Origin: an uncultured Clostridia bacterium
Lineage (GTDB): Bacteria > Bacillota > Clostridia > Christensenellales > UBA1750
Assembly: GCA_904393115.1 (NCBI GenBank)
Contig: CAJFMX010000004.1
Location: 57,240 to 121,239, forward strand
Length of the DNA stretch: 64,000 nt
Direction of reading: 5' to 3'
How positions within the stretch are numbered: the first letter of the stretch is position 1; every line of letters begins with the position of its first letter. The position numbers were made by a program, and so were the translations under genes. Below the pieces are notes generated by a model that saw nothing but the letters and a program-made list of their open reading frames with translations, did no database searches and was not told the origin of the DNA. Below are positions 7,287-14,718 of the stretch, in pieces.

Positions 7287-9089
7287 ATGGCGGAAAAATT
7301 TCTCATGGGCAACGAGGCCATCGCTCTGGGCGCGCTGGACGCGGGCGTGGGCTTTGTTTCGGGCTATCCGGGCACGCCCTCGACCGAGGTGCTGGAGACG
7401 GTGGCCAAGTACAACGACGGCTCGGTCTACGTGGAATGGTCGGTCAACGAAAAGTCCGCCATGGAGGCGGCGGCCGGCGCGGCCTATGCCGGCGCGCGGG
7501 CGATGGTCACCATGAAGCAGGTGGGCCTGAACGTGGCCTCGGACCCGCTGATGAGCCTGGCCTACGTGGGCGTTCAGGGCGGCATGGTGGTGCTGGTGGC
7601 GGACGATCCCGGCCCCATCTCCTCGCAGACGGAGCAGGACACGCGCACGTTCGCCATGTTCTCCAAGCTGCCGGTCTTTGACCCCTCCTCGCCGGAGGAG
7701 GCGTATGCGATGGTGGGCGCGGCCTTCGACCTCTCCGAGAAGGTTCAGACGCCCGTGCTCCTGCGGTCGACCACGCGCGTCTGTCACGGCTGCGCCACGG
7801 TCCGCGTCCAGGACGAGCGCCGCGTCAAGCCCGCGCAGGGCTTTGTCAAGGACACGCAGCGCTGGGTCATCTTCCCGCGGACGTCCTTTTTGAACCACCA
7901 GAAGATCGAGGCGCGCAACCCCGCGCTGGGCGATGCGCTGGGGAACACGCCCTTCAACTTCGTGGACCACGCCGGGTCCGGCCGCCGGGGCATCGCGACG
8001 CACGGCATCAACTACGCCTACACGTCCGAGGCGCTGGAGCTCCTCTGCGCGCAGGCGCCCGTCCTCAAGGTGGGCACGCCCTTCCCCCTGCCGGAGGAAA
8101 AGATGGTCGCCTTCCTGCGGAGCGTGGACGAGGTGCTCTGCGTGGAGGAGCTGGACCCGGTGCTCGAGCGCGCCCTGACCTACCTGTGCGGGAAGCACCA
8201 CCTGCCGACCGTCGTCCGGGGCAAGCGCACGGGCGACATGCCCACCGCCGGCGAAAACACGGTGGAATCCGTGGAAAAGGCGCTCTCCGCCTACCTCGGC
8301 GTTCCCCTGCCGCAGGGCGCGCAGCGCGAGGCGCCGCCGCCGCTGCCCGTGCGGCCGCCGGTGCTCTGCGCGGGCTGCCCGCACCGCGGCTCCTTCTACG
8401 CGGTCAAGGTTGCGATGAAGGGGCGCAAGGCGGTCTTCTCCGGGGACATCGGCTGTTACACGCTGGGCAACGCCATGCCGCTGGACATGGTGGACACCTG
8501 CCTGTGCATGGGCGCGGGCGTGACCATCGCCCAGGGCCTGCACCGCGTGGAGCCGGACGCCGTGAACTTCGCCTTCATCGGGGATTCGACCTTCTTCCAC
8601 ACGGGGATTCCCGGCGTCATCAACGCGGTCTACAACGAGCACGACATCGTGCTGATCGTGCTGGACAACTCCACCACCGCCATGACCGGCCACCAGCCCC
8701 ACCCCGGCACGGGCAAGACCATGATGGGCGAGGTGAGCCAGAAGGTCAGCATCGAGAAGGTGCTGCGCGCCGTGGGCGTAGAGTGCGTGAAGAAGGCGGA
8801 CCCGCTCAACCTGGCGCAGGCGGTCTCCGCCGTGCGCGAGGCCGCGGATTTCCACGGCGTCTCCGCGGTGATCTTCGAGTCGCCGTGCATCGCGGTGACA
8901 AAGCCCAAGCCGGCCCTGCGCGTGGACGCGGCGGCCTGCGTCGGCTGCAAGCGCTGCATCCGGGAGCTGGGCTGCCCGGCGCTGATCATGGACGGCGGCA
9001 AGGCGCGGATCGAACCCGGCCTGTGCACGGGCTGCGGCCTGTGCAGCCAGGTCTGCCCCGCGGGCGCGATCCGCGCGGAGAACGCGTAA
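7287..9089 (+). CDS. iorA: Indolepyruvate ferredoxin oxidoreductase, alpha subunit
   Basis: Catalyses oxidative decarboxylation of arylpyruvates (from Trp, Phe, Tyr) to arylacetyl-CoA, CO2 and reduced ferredoxin. The N-terminal half is the pyrimidine-binding domain (MGNEAIALGALDAGVGFVSGYPGTPSTE). The thiamine diphosphate site includes GDSTFF near residue 432 and LDNSTTAMTGHQPHPG near residue 455. Two 4Fe-4S motifs lie at the C-terminus: CVGCKRCIRELGCP from residue 551 and CTGCGLCSQVCP from about 578. The ATG at 7287 follows GGAGGGAAGAACACAAA; 600 residues is usual. It sits behind a T-box and before iorB. Confidence 0.95.
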   Translation: MAEKFLMGNEAIALGALDAGVGFVSGYPGTPSTEVLETVAKYNDGSVYVEWSVNEKSAMEAAAGAAYAGARAMVTMKQVGLNVASDPLMSLAYVGVQGGMVVLVADDPGPISSQTEQDTRTFAMFSKLPVFDPSSPEEAYAMVGAAFDLSEKVQTPVLLRSTTRVCHGCATVRVQDERRVKPAQGFVKDTQRWVIFPRTSFLNHQKIEARNPALGDALGNTPFNFVDHAGSGRRGIATHGINYAYTSEALELLCAQAPVLKVGTPFPLPEEKMVAFLRSVDEVLCVEELDPVLERALTYLCGKHHLPTVVRGKRTGDMPTAGENTVESVEKALSAYLGVPLPQGAQREAPPPLPVRPPVLCAGCPHRGSFYAVKVAMKGRKAVFSGDIGCYTLGNAMPLDMVDTCLCMGAGVTIAQGLHRVEPDAVNFAFIGDSTFFHTGIPGVINAVYNEHDIVLIVLDNSTTAMTGHQPHPGTGKTMMGEVSQKVSIEKVLRAVGVECVKKADPLNLAQAVSAVREAADFHGVSAVIFESPCIAVTKPKPALRVDAAACVGCKRCIRELGCPALIMDGGKARIEPGLCTGCGLCSQVCPAGAIRAENA

Positions 9090-9104
9090 AAGGAGGGTGC
9101 GAAT

Positions 9105-9710
9105 ATGAACTGCATTTTGGCGGGCGTCGGCGGCCAGGGAACGGTCCTGGCCTCCAAACTCATCGCCCAGGCGGGGCGCACCGCCGGGCGGCAGGTGCGC
9201 ACGGCCGAGACCATCGGCATGGCGCAGCGCGGCGGCTGCGTGGTCAGCCACGTGCGCACGGGGGACGTCGTGCTCTCCCCGCTGGTGCCCCTGGGCCAGG
9301 CGGACGTGCTGATCGGCTTTGAGCCGGCGGAGGCGGTGCGCTGCCTGCCGTATCTCAAGGCCGAGGGCACGGCCATCGTCTGCACAAAGGCCGTGCGCCC
9401 GGTGACGGCGTCGCTGACGGGCTCGTCCTACGACGGCAGCGAGATGATCGAATACCTGCAAAAGAACGTTCCCCACCTCATCCTGGTGGATGGCGAGGCG
9501 ATCTGCGCGGCGGTCGGCTCCCCGCGGGCGCTGAACGTGGCGCTGCTGGGCGCGGCGCTGCCGGCGCTGGGCATCGCGCCGGCGGACATGGAGCAGGCGC
9601 TGCGCGCCAGCGTGCGGCCGCAGTTCGTGGAGATGAACCTTGCCGCCCTGCGCCTGGGCGCGCAGGCGCAGAAAAAGGCAGACGAGAAGGGAGAGACGGA
9701 CCATGACTAA
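9105..9710 (+). CDS. iorB: Indolepyruvate ferredoxin oxidoreductase, beta subunit
   Basis: Gamma-type subunit of the 2-oxoacid:ferredoxin oxidoreductase family; it completes the arylpyruvate enzyme with IorA. The N-terminus ILAGVGGQGTVLASKLIAQAG is the family signature, followed by ETIGMAQRGGCVVSHVR near residue 40 and a central DVLIGFEPAEAVR region. 201 residues is normal. It starts 15 bases after iorA with an AAGGAGGG site and its last codons overlap the start of the next gene by 8 bases, so the three are translated as one operon under T-box control. Confidence 0.95.
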   Translation: MNCILAGVGGQGTVLASKLIAQAGRTAGRQVRTAETIGMAQRGGCVVSHVRTGDVVLSPLVPLGQADVLIGFEPAEAVRCLPYLKAEGTAIVCTKAVRPVTASLTGSSYDGSEMIEYLQKNVPHLILVDGEAICAAVGSPRALNVALLGAALPALGIAPADMEQALRASVRPQFVEMNLAALRLGAQAQKKADEKGETDHD

Positions 9711-10932
9711 CGAGATGCTGGAAAAGATCCGGGCGAGCATTCGCCACGCGATGGAGGGCGGCGCGTTCTACGCCCAGCGCTTTGCGGGCATAAACGCGGA
9801 CGACATCCGCACCGAGGAGGACTTCCGCAAGCTGCCCTTTACGGACAAGGGCGACCTGCGCGGGGCCTATCCCCTCGGGCTGCAGGCCGTGCCGGACGAG
9901 CAGGTCGTGCGCATCCACTCCTCCTCCGGCACGACGGGCACGCCCGTCATCATCCCCTACACCGCCCAGGACGTGACGGATTGGGCGATCATGTTCGAGC
10001 GCTGCTACCGCGTCGCGGGCATCACGAACCTGGACCGCATCCAGGTCACGCCGGGCTACGGCCTGTGGACCGCGGGCATCGGCTTTCAGAACGGCGCGGA
10101 GCGCCTGGGCGCCATGGTCATCCCCATGGGCCCCGGCAACACGGAAAAGCAGCTGCGCATGATGGTGGACCTGAAGTCCACGGTGCTGTGCGCGACCTCC
10201 TCCTACGCGCTGCTGCTGGCCGAGGAGATCGAGCGCCGCGGCATCAAGGACCAGATCCACCTGAAGAAGGGCGTCATCGGCTCCGAGCGCTGGGGCGAAA
10301 AGATGCGCCGCCGCATCGCGGGTGAGCTTGGCGTGCAGCTCTACGACATCTATGGCCTAACGGAGATCTACGGCCCGGGCATCGCCATCTCCTGCGACTA
10401 TGAGGACGGCATGCACTACTGGGACGACTACGTCTACTGCGAGGTCATCGACCCCAAGACCGGCGAGAACGTGCCCGACGGCACCATGGGCGAGCTGGTC
10501 ATCACCACCCTGCGCAAGCAGGGCGCGCCCCTGATCCGCTACCGCACGCACGACCTGAGCCGCATCCTCACCGGCTCCTGCCCCTGCGGCTGCCCCTATC
10601 CGCGCATCGACACGATTTTGGGCCGCACGGACGACATGGTCAAGGTCAAGGGCGTCAACATCTTCCCCGCGCAGATCGAGGAGATGCTCCGCGAGGTGGA
10701 GGGCACCTCCAGCGAGTACCAGGTGATGATCGACCACCTCAACGGCCGGGACATCATGACCATCTTCTTTGAGGCGAATCTGACGGACGACGCGCGCCGC
10801 CACCTGGAAAACGCCGTGCGCGACCACTGCAAGGCCAAGATCGGCATCCAGATCGTGCCCAAGGCCGTGTCCATCGGCGAGCTTCCCCGCTCCGAGAAGA
10901 AGTCCACGCGCATCTACGACAACCGCTATTGA
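9703..10932 (+). CDS. paaK: Phenylacetate-CoA ligase family protein
   Basis: Adenylate-forming enzyme that interconverts an arylacetate and its CoA thioester with ATP. The AMP-binding P-loop SSSGTTGTPVIIPY is near residue 68, the YGLTEIYGPG motif near residue 217, and the C-terminal lid has RTDDMVKVKGVNIFPAQIEE near residue 307, as in PaaK. At 409 residues it is slightly shorter than the enterobacterial enzyme. The ATG at 9703 overlaps iorB. In this context it probably handles the arylacetyl-CoA made by IorAB; the direction (CoA release with energy gain, or activation of imported acid) is not shown by the sequence. Confidence 0.9.
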   Translation: MTNEMLEKIRASIRHAMEGGAFYAQRFAGINADDIRTEEDFRKLPFTDKGDLRGAYPLGLQAVPDEQVVRIHSSSGTTGTPVIIPYTAQDVTDWAIMFERCYRVAGITNLDRIQVTPGYGLWTAGIGFQNGAERLGAMVIPMGPGNTEKQLRMMVDLKSTVLCATSSYALLLAEEIERRGIKDQIHLKKGVIGSERWGEKMRRRIAGELGVQLYDIYGLTEIYGPGIAISCDYEDGMHYWDDYVYCEVIDPKTGENVPDGTMGELVITTLRKQGAPLIRYRTHDLSRILTGSCPCGCPYPRIDTILGRTDDMVKVKGVNIFPAQIEEMLREVEGTSSEYQVMIDHLNGRDIMTIFFEANLTDDARRHLENAVRDHCKAKIGIQIVPKAVSIGELPRSEKKSTRIYDNRY

Positions 10933-10952
10933 GGTAAGCAAAAATAAATGGA

Positions 10953-10995
10953 ACAGCCAAGAGCAGGGAGGAGAATCCTTCCTGCTCTTGGCTGT
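10953..10995 (+). terminator. 15-bp perfect hairpin after paaK
   Basis: ACAGCCAAGAGCAGG pairs fully with CCTGCTCTTGGCTGT over a 13-base loop. No U run follows directly; a T-rich stretch begins about 10 bases later. It marks the end of the operon. Confidence 0.65.
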
Positions 10996-11084
10996 ATGAT
11001 TCCGGTGTTTTTTGATTTGCATTATTGGCGGTGGGATATAGAATTTGAGATAGACAAACGATAATTTCTGAGGAAGAAGTCATA

Positions 11085-11584
11085 ATGGAGTATATCGTAA
11101 GACCCTATAGACCAGGAGAGGAACAGTATGTTGCCGATCTTCACAGGAGGCTCTATTCGACAGAGTATTCTTGGGGACCGAGTTTTACAGATTATGCGGT
11201 AAAGATTGCGCTGGACTTTGCCAAGAAGGACAAAAACGACCGGGAAGAATCGGTCAGTTACGCCTTTATGCGGTAGAAATGGACTATCGTCGCTATGGAG
11301 TCGGGACTGCTCTGATGAACGCCTTCATGGAAAAAGCGAAGTCTGCCGGGTATAAGAAACTTATTTTATGGACGGCAAGCCCGCTTACTGATGCGATACA
11401 CCACTATGAAAAACTGGGATTTCAGCGTACTGACTCGGTGGAAAATCATACATGGAGTACCGAAAGCGTATTGGTTGAAGAAATAAAGATGGAGATGGAG
11501 CTGAACGAAAACACAATTTCATTTTGCGGTTTGGATTGGAGACCGCGTTTCCCGCATGAAAAATCGCCCCGCCGCGCAAGATAG
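11085..11584 (+). pseudogene. GNAT acetyltransferase, internally deleted and frameshifted
   Basis: The first frame (11085-11276) reads an acetyltransferase N-terminus (YIVRPYRPGEEQYVADLHRR, then ALDFAKKDKNDREES) and then stops. The next frame resumes at about 11253 with GQLRLYAVEMD, then RRYGVGTALMNAF (acetyl-CoA pyrophosphate loop), KLILWTASPLTDAIHHYEKLGF. In intact relatives a stretch of about 25 residues, including the central strand, lies between these two blocks, so a small deletion caused the frameshift. The stretch is AT-richer than its neighbours, which suggests recent acquisition. The second frame finally stops inside the hairpin before the coat gene. Confidence 0.8.
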
Positions 11585-11602
11585 CGGCGAGGTGATTTTT
11601 TT
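11561..11602 (+). promoter_or_regulatory. Terminator-like hairpin that hides the coat gene ribosome binding site
   Basis: AAATCGCCCCGCCGC (11561-11575) pairs with GCGGCGAGGTGATTT (11584-11598), with one mismatch and one G-U pair, and a T run follows. The only Shine-Dalgarno sequence for the ATG at 11603, GAGGTGA (11589-11595), lies in the right arm. Confidence 0.7.
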
Positions 11603-12058
11603 ATGATCCTGACGCAAAAGGAAACCATGCTCCTCCAGGACCTGAAGACCCAGGAACAGGTCTGCATCGAAAAGTACAACCAGTACGCCGAGCGGGCGAA
11701 CGACCCCAAGCTCTCCCAGCTCCTGCGCACGATCTCCAGCGCGGAGCAGCAGCACCTGAGTACCCTCGAGCAGATGGAAAAGGGAACGGTCCCCGCCATG
11801 GGCGGCGGGCAGAAGCAGCCCTTCCAGCCGCCGGCCTCCGCGCCCGCCAGCGCCATCTCCCCGCAGGGAAAGCAGCAGGACGCCTACCTCTGCCAGGACC
11901 TGCTCGCGACGGAAAAGCACGTCTCCTCCGTCTACAACACGGGCATCTTCGAGTTCAAGGACGCCGGCATGCGCGACGCGCTCAACCACATCCAGAAGGA
12001 AGAGCAGGAGCACGGCAAGAAGCTCTACGACTACATGTCGCAGAACGGCATGTACTGA
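11603..12058 (+). CDS. CotF-like spore coat protein (ferritin-like fold)
   Basis: Probable spore coat or coat-associated protein. The sequence has two blocks of long helices (EKYNQYAERANDPKLSQLLRTIS and, after a Pro/Ala linker at about residues 70-92, AYLCQDLLATEKHVSSVYNTGI with ALNHIQKEEQEHGKKLYDYM), which is the CotF four-helix pattern. The length of 151 residues fits the family. No signal peptide. Translation may be controlled by the hairpin that covers its ribosome binding site. A pseudogene lies upstream and a very strong hairpin downstream, so it is a single-gene unit. Confidence 0.8.
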   Translation: MILTQKETMLLQDLKTQEQVCIEKYNQYAERANDPKLSQLLRTISSAEQQHLSTLEQMEKGTVPAMGGGQKQPFQPPASAPASAISPQGKQQDAYLCQDLLATEKHVSSVYNTGIFEFKDAGMRDALNHIQKEEQEHGKKLYDYMSQNGMY

Positions 12059-12072
12059 TTCCTCCCCCAAAG

Positions 12073-12121
12073 ACGCGCAGCGCGCGCAGGGTCCCGCAAA
12101 GGCCCTGCGCGCGCTGCGCGT
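12073..12121. terminator. 19-bp perfect hairpin between convergent genes
   Basis: The arms at 12073-12091 and 12103-12121 are perfectly complementary and GC-rich (repeated GCGC). No strong T run follows on either strand. It reaches the stop codon of the leftward lipoprotein gene. Confidence 0.6.
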
Positions 12122-13023
12122 TATTCCGCCTCCCAGAGCGTGCGGACGGCCGCGACGTGCAGGTCGTCCACCACCCTTGCCGAGAGGATCTCGTCCCCGT
12201 CGAGCAGGAGGCTCAGCCAGCGCGGCTCTCCTTCTTCCTGGGGCAGGTCGTAGAAGGCGCGGCCCTCGCCCGCGCACGGCTCGCCGAAGCGCTCCCGGAA
12301 CGCGGTCCAGTCCCCGCCGCGCGCTTGGAGGAAGGCCTGCACCTCGGCCTCGTCCAGGGGCGGGACCTGCGCCTCGTAGAGATAGGGATAGCCGCCGATG
12401 ACGCGCACCTCGCCCTCCAGCGGGGAACCGGCGCACACGTTCAGTCCCTGGTCCTCGGGCCAATCCACGCCCAGGTCGAGGCCCAGCGCGCAGTATTCCT
12501 CCTTGGTGAAGAAATCCACCTCCAGCAGGCCCACATTGTCCGCGTCGAAGTCATCCTGGTAGCACAGCTGCAAAAAGCAGAAGAAGATCTCCCCCTCCGA
12601 CACGACGGGGAAGGTGGAATCCACCACCGCGCGCTCCTTCCCCTCGTGGTCCCGATAGGCGCCGTGCACCTGCATGCCGTCGCGGCCGTTCTCCTGCGTC
12701 GGCCCGGGATAGAGGGCGAACAGCGCCTCGATCTGTTCCTCCAGGTCCGCGTCCTCCGCCTGCACGCGGGGCGCAAACTGGCCGCGGAGCCCTTCCGCGT
12801 CCCGGACGTCCAGGGCGGCGAAGAATGCGTCCGCGGCCTCGTTGTAGAGGTACCCCTCGTAGCTCACGTAGGAGCCGTCCTCCTGGAAGCCCACGCCCTC
12901 GATCCCGCCGCTCTGGATCTCGTCCCACGCCGCGCGCAGGAGCGTCCCCGCCGCCGCGCAGCCCGAGAGCAGCGCCAGCAGCGCCGGGACCCACAGCGCG
13001 GCGAGGAGGCGCTTTACCGCCAC
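12121..13023 (-). CDS. DUF5104-like lipoprotein
   Basis: Secreted lipoprotein of unknown function. A signal peptide (basic start, then LLAALWVPALLALLSGCAA) has a lipobox with Cys at residue 22. The mature part begins with a helix-rich region (EAADAFFAALDVRDAEGLRGQF, DLEEQIEALFALYPG) that resembles DUF5104 lipoproteins of Clostridia, in which a short helical unit is followed by a strand-rich domain. The second half (PLEGEVRVIGGYPYLYEAQVPP onward) may be a separate domain. The start overlaps the nitroreductase gene by 10 bases, so it is the last gene of a three-gene operon. Confidence 0.65.
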   Translation of the reverse strand: MAVKRLLAALWVPALLALLSGCAAAGTLLRAAWDEIQSGGIEGVGFQEDGSYVSYEGYLYNEAADAFFAALDVRDAEGLRGQFAPRVQAEDADLEEQIEALFALYPGPTQENGRDGMQVHGAYRDHEGKERAVVDSTFPVVSEGEIFFCFLQLCYQDDFDADNVGLLEVDFFTKEEYCALGLDLGVDWPEDQGLNVCAGSPLEGEVRVIGGYPYLYEAQVPPLDEAEVQAFLQARGGDWTAFRERFGEPCAGEGRAFYDLPQEEGEPRWLSLLLDGDEILSARVVDDLHVAAVRTLWEAE

Positions 13024-13508
13024 TGCACGCGGCTGGGGTCAAAGCGGTCGTGCGGCGCCGCCTTTTCCGCCGGATAGCCCACGGCCACCAGCGCAAAGGC
13101 CTGCAGGCCCTCCCTCAGGCCCAGGATCTCCGCCACGGCGCGCATCCGCTCCTCCAGCGGGGCGATGCCCATCCACACCGCGCCAAGGCCCTGGTGCTCC
13201 GCCTCCAGCAGGAGGTTCTGCGTGCACGCGCCCAGGTCCTGCTGCCAATACTCCGGGAAGCGCAGGCCCTGCGTGCGGCTGAGCACCGCGATGCCCGCCG
13301 GCGCGGCGAGCAGGGGCTTGGCGTACGGGCTCGCCCCCGCCAGGCGGTCCAGCAGCGCGCGGTCCTGCACGACTGCGAACTCCCAGGGCTGCTGGTTTCC
13401 GGCCGAGGGCGCGGCCATCGCCGCGCGCAGGAGCGCCTCCAGCTTCTCCCGCTCCACCGGGCGCGCTTCATATTTGCGCACGCTCACGCGTTCCAAGATT
13501 TCCTTCAT
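13014..13508 (-). CDS. Nitroreductase family protein
   Basis: FMN-dependent NAD(P)H oxidoreductase. Family features are the N-terminal VSVRKYEARPVEREKLEALLRAAM, APSAGNQQPWEFAVV near residue 33 (FMN phosphate and ring contacts), and GLGAVWMGIAP near residue 108, then VAVGYPAEK. 164 residues is at the short end but complete. Its ATG overlaps the stop codon of the HAD gene (ATGA) and its end overlaps the lipoprotein gene, so all three are translationally coupled. The substrate is unknown. Confidence 0.9.
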   Translation of the reverse strand: MKEILERVSVRKYEARPVEREKLEALLRAAMAAPSAGNQQPWEFAVVQDRALLDRLAGASPYAKPLLAAPAGIAVLSRTQGLRFPEYWQQDLGACTQNLLLEAEHQGLGAVWMGIAPLEERMRAVAEILGLREGLQAFALVAVGYPAEKAAPHDRFDPSRVQWR

Positions 13509-14122
13509 TTTGTCCTCTCCTCCTCGATTCCCTTCAAAATGTCGCGCAGATCCGTCAGGACGATTTCCGCCTCCGTAGAGACGTCCGGCTCCTCCGGCGC
13601 AAAGCGGCAGGCGAGAATGCCCGCGTTGTGCGCGGCGAGCACGTCGATCTCCCGGTCGCCGACCATGGCGAACGCCTCCCGCGGCGCCCCGCTCCGCTGC
13701 AAAATCCGCAGGATGCCATCCGGCGCGGGCTTGCGGGGAAGGCCGTCCTCGCTGGTGACCAGGAGGGAAAACCGGTCCAGCAGGCCGTGTTCCCGCAGGT
13801 ACCAGCGGGTGGAGGACCCGCGGTGCGTGAAGATGTGGTTGTGGCCGCCCGCCTGCTGGACGCGCGCCAGGGCCTCCGCCGCGCCGGGATAGGGCGCGAC
13901 GCCCTGCGGCCCGGCCTCCTGGATGTACTGCCGGTAGCGGGCGATCGTCGCCTCCTCTGCGCCGAAGTGCTGGAAGGCCTGCGCAAGGCTCACGGCCATC
14001 TGCGCGCGGATCTCCTCGCAGCCGGCCTCTTGTCCCGCGTCCGCCAGCGCGCGCTGCAAGCAGCGCGCCATGAGCGGATAGGTGTCGAACAGCGTCCCGT
14101 CAAAGTCCCAGATGATCTCCAC
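13505..14122 (-). CDS. HAD superfamily hydrolase (phosphoglycolate phosphatase-like)
   Basis: Cytoplasmic phosphatase or phosphomutase of unknown substrate. Motif I DFDGTLFDT begins at residue 6 with the nucleophile Asp; motif II is in HIFTHRGSS near residue 105; motif III Lys is in LPRKPAPDG near residue 138; motif IV is AMVGDREIDVLAAHNAG near residue 160. A helical cap lies between motifs I and II. I chose the GTG at 14122 because AAGGGGGG is upstream and the HAD domain starts right there; the frame stays open upstream but crosses the mutarotase gene. It is the first gene of the operon with the nitroreductase. Confidence 0.88.
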   Translation of the reverse strand: MEIIWDFDGTLFDTYPLMARCLQRALADAGQEAGCEEIRAQMAVSLAQAFQHFGAEEATIARYRQYIQEAGPQGVAPYPGAAEALARVQQAGGHNHIFTHRGSSTRWYLREHGLLDRFSLLVTSEDGLPRKPAPDGILRILQRSGAPREAFAMVGDREIDVLAAHNAGILACRFAPEEPDVSTEAEIVLTDLRDILKGIEEERTK

Positions 14123-14166
14123 GCCGCTTCCCCCCTTTCCCTTAAGGATACCGCATCGCGCGGCCC

Positions 14167-14195
14167 TTGTAAATCCGGAAAATTCCCTGTATACT
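14167..14195 (+). promoter_or_regulatory. Promoter TTGTAA-N17-TATACT for the mutarotase gene
   Basis: -35 at 14167-14172 and -10 at 14190-14195 with a 17-base spacer, 34 bases before the start codon. Confidence 0.65.
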
Positions 14196-14229
14196 GAGGG
14201 CACAGAAATCCGCAAGGAGGAGAAACTGC

Positions 14230-14574
14230 ATGGAAAAGTGCACCTGGAAGGCGACCCTTCTGCCTGGAAAGAAGGCGGAATACATCCGCCGGCACGACGC
14301 CCTCTGGCCGGAGATGGCCGAAACGCTGCGGCAGGCCGGCATCCGGAACTACACGATCTGGTGCTGCGGCGACGAGCTCTTCGGCTACTACGAGTGCGAG
14401 CGCGGCGCGGCCTACGCCGCCAGGGTGCAGGCGGAGAGCCCGGTCGTCGCCCGCTGGAACGAGTATATGCGCGACGTGATGCGCATGGAGTTCGACCCCC
14501 ATACCGGCACGGCCGTGGCGCTGGAGCCCGTGTTCGCCTTCCGCGTCGATGAAGAGGACGGGCCCTGTTCATAG
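14230..14574 (+). CDS. L-rhamnose mutarotase family protein
   Basis: Small alpha/beta-barrel enzyme that interconverts the anomers of L-rhamnose. The family pattern is clear: KKAEYIRRHDALWPEMAETLRQAGI (with the conserved H and WPE), NYTIWCCGDELFGYYEC, then VVARWNEYMRDVM near residue 76 and a final EPVFAF. 114 residues is close to RhaM. No other rhamnose gene is near; the gene has its own promoter and a CAAGGAGG site. A broader role on another deoxysugar or fucose is possible. Confidence 0.88.
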   Translation: MEKCTWKATLLPGKKAEYIRRHDALWPEMAETLRQAGIRNYTIWCCGDELFGYYECERGAAYAARVQAESPVVARWNEYMRDVMRMEFDPHTGTAVALEPVFAFRVDEEDGPCS

Positions 14575-14600
14575 AAATGTAAAAAATTTGGCCTTCTCTC

Positions 14601-14628
14601 TTGACAGCGGGAAAATCCATGGTATGAT
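14601..14628 (+). promoter_or_regulatory. amt promoter TTGACA-N16-TATGAT
   Basis: -35 at 14601-14606, -10 at 14623-14628. Transcription would start near 14635, directly before the leader hairpin. Confidence 0.75.
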
Positions 14629-14637
14629 ATTCCCATC

Positions 14638-14685
14638 AAGAGGACAACGGCGTTCCCGGGAAACGCCGCTGTCCTCTTTTTCTTT
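14638..14685 (+). terminator. Leader terminator/attenuator at the very start of the amt transcript
   Basis: AAGAGGACA plus CGGCGTT (14638-14654) pairs with AACGCCG plus TGTCCTCTT (14662-14678), with one A-C mismatch and loop CCCGGGA; TTTTTCTTTTT follows. It lies between the promoter and the start codon of amt. Confidence 0.8.
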
Positions 14686-14718
14686 TTCCCTTGAACCGAA
14701 AAAGAGGAGGCATGGCAA

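Noticed and set aside
7185..9740. Long open frame of 851 codons on the minus strand opposite iorAB
   Set aside because: Composition (very rich in Arg, His, Ala, Gly) is that of an antisense shadow of a high-GC gene, and the plus-strand genes match known families over their full length.
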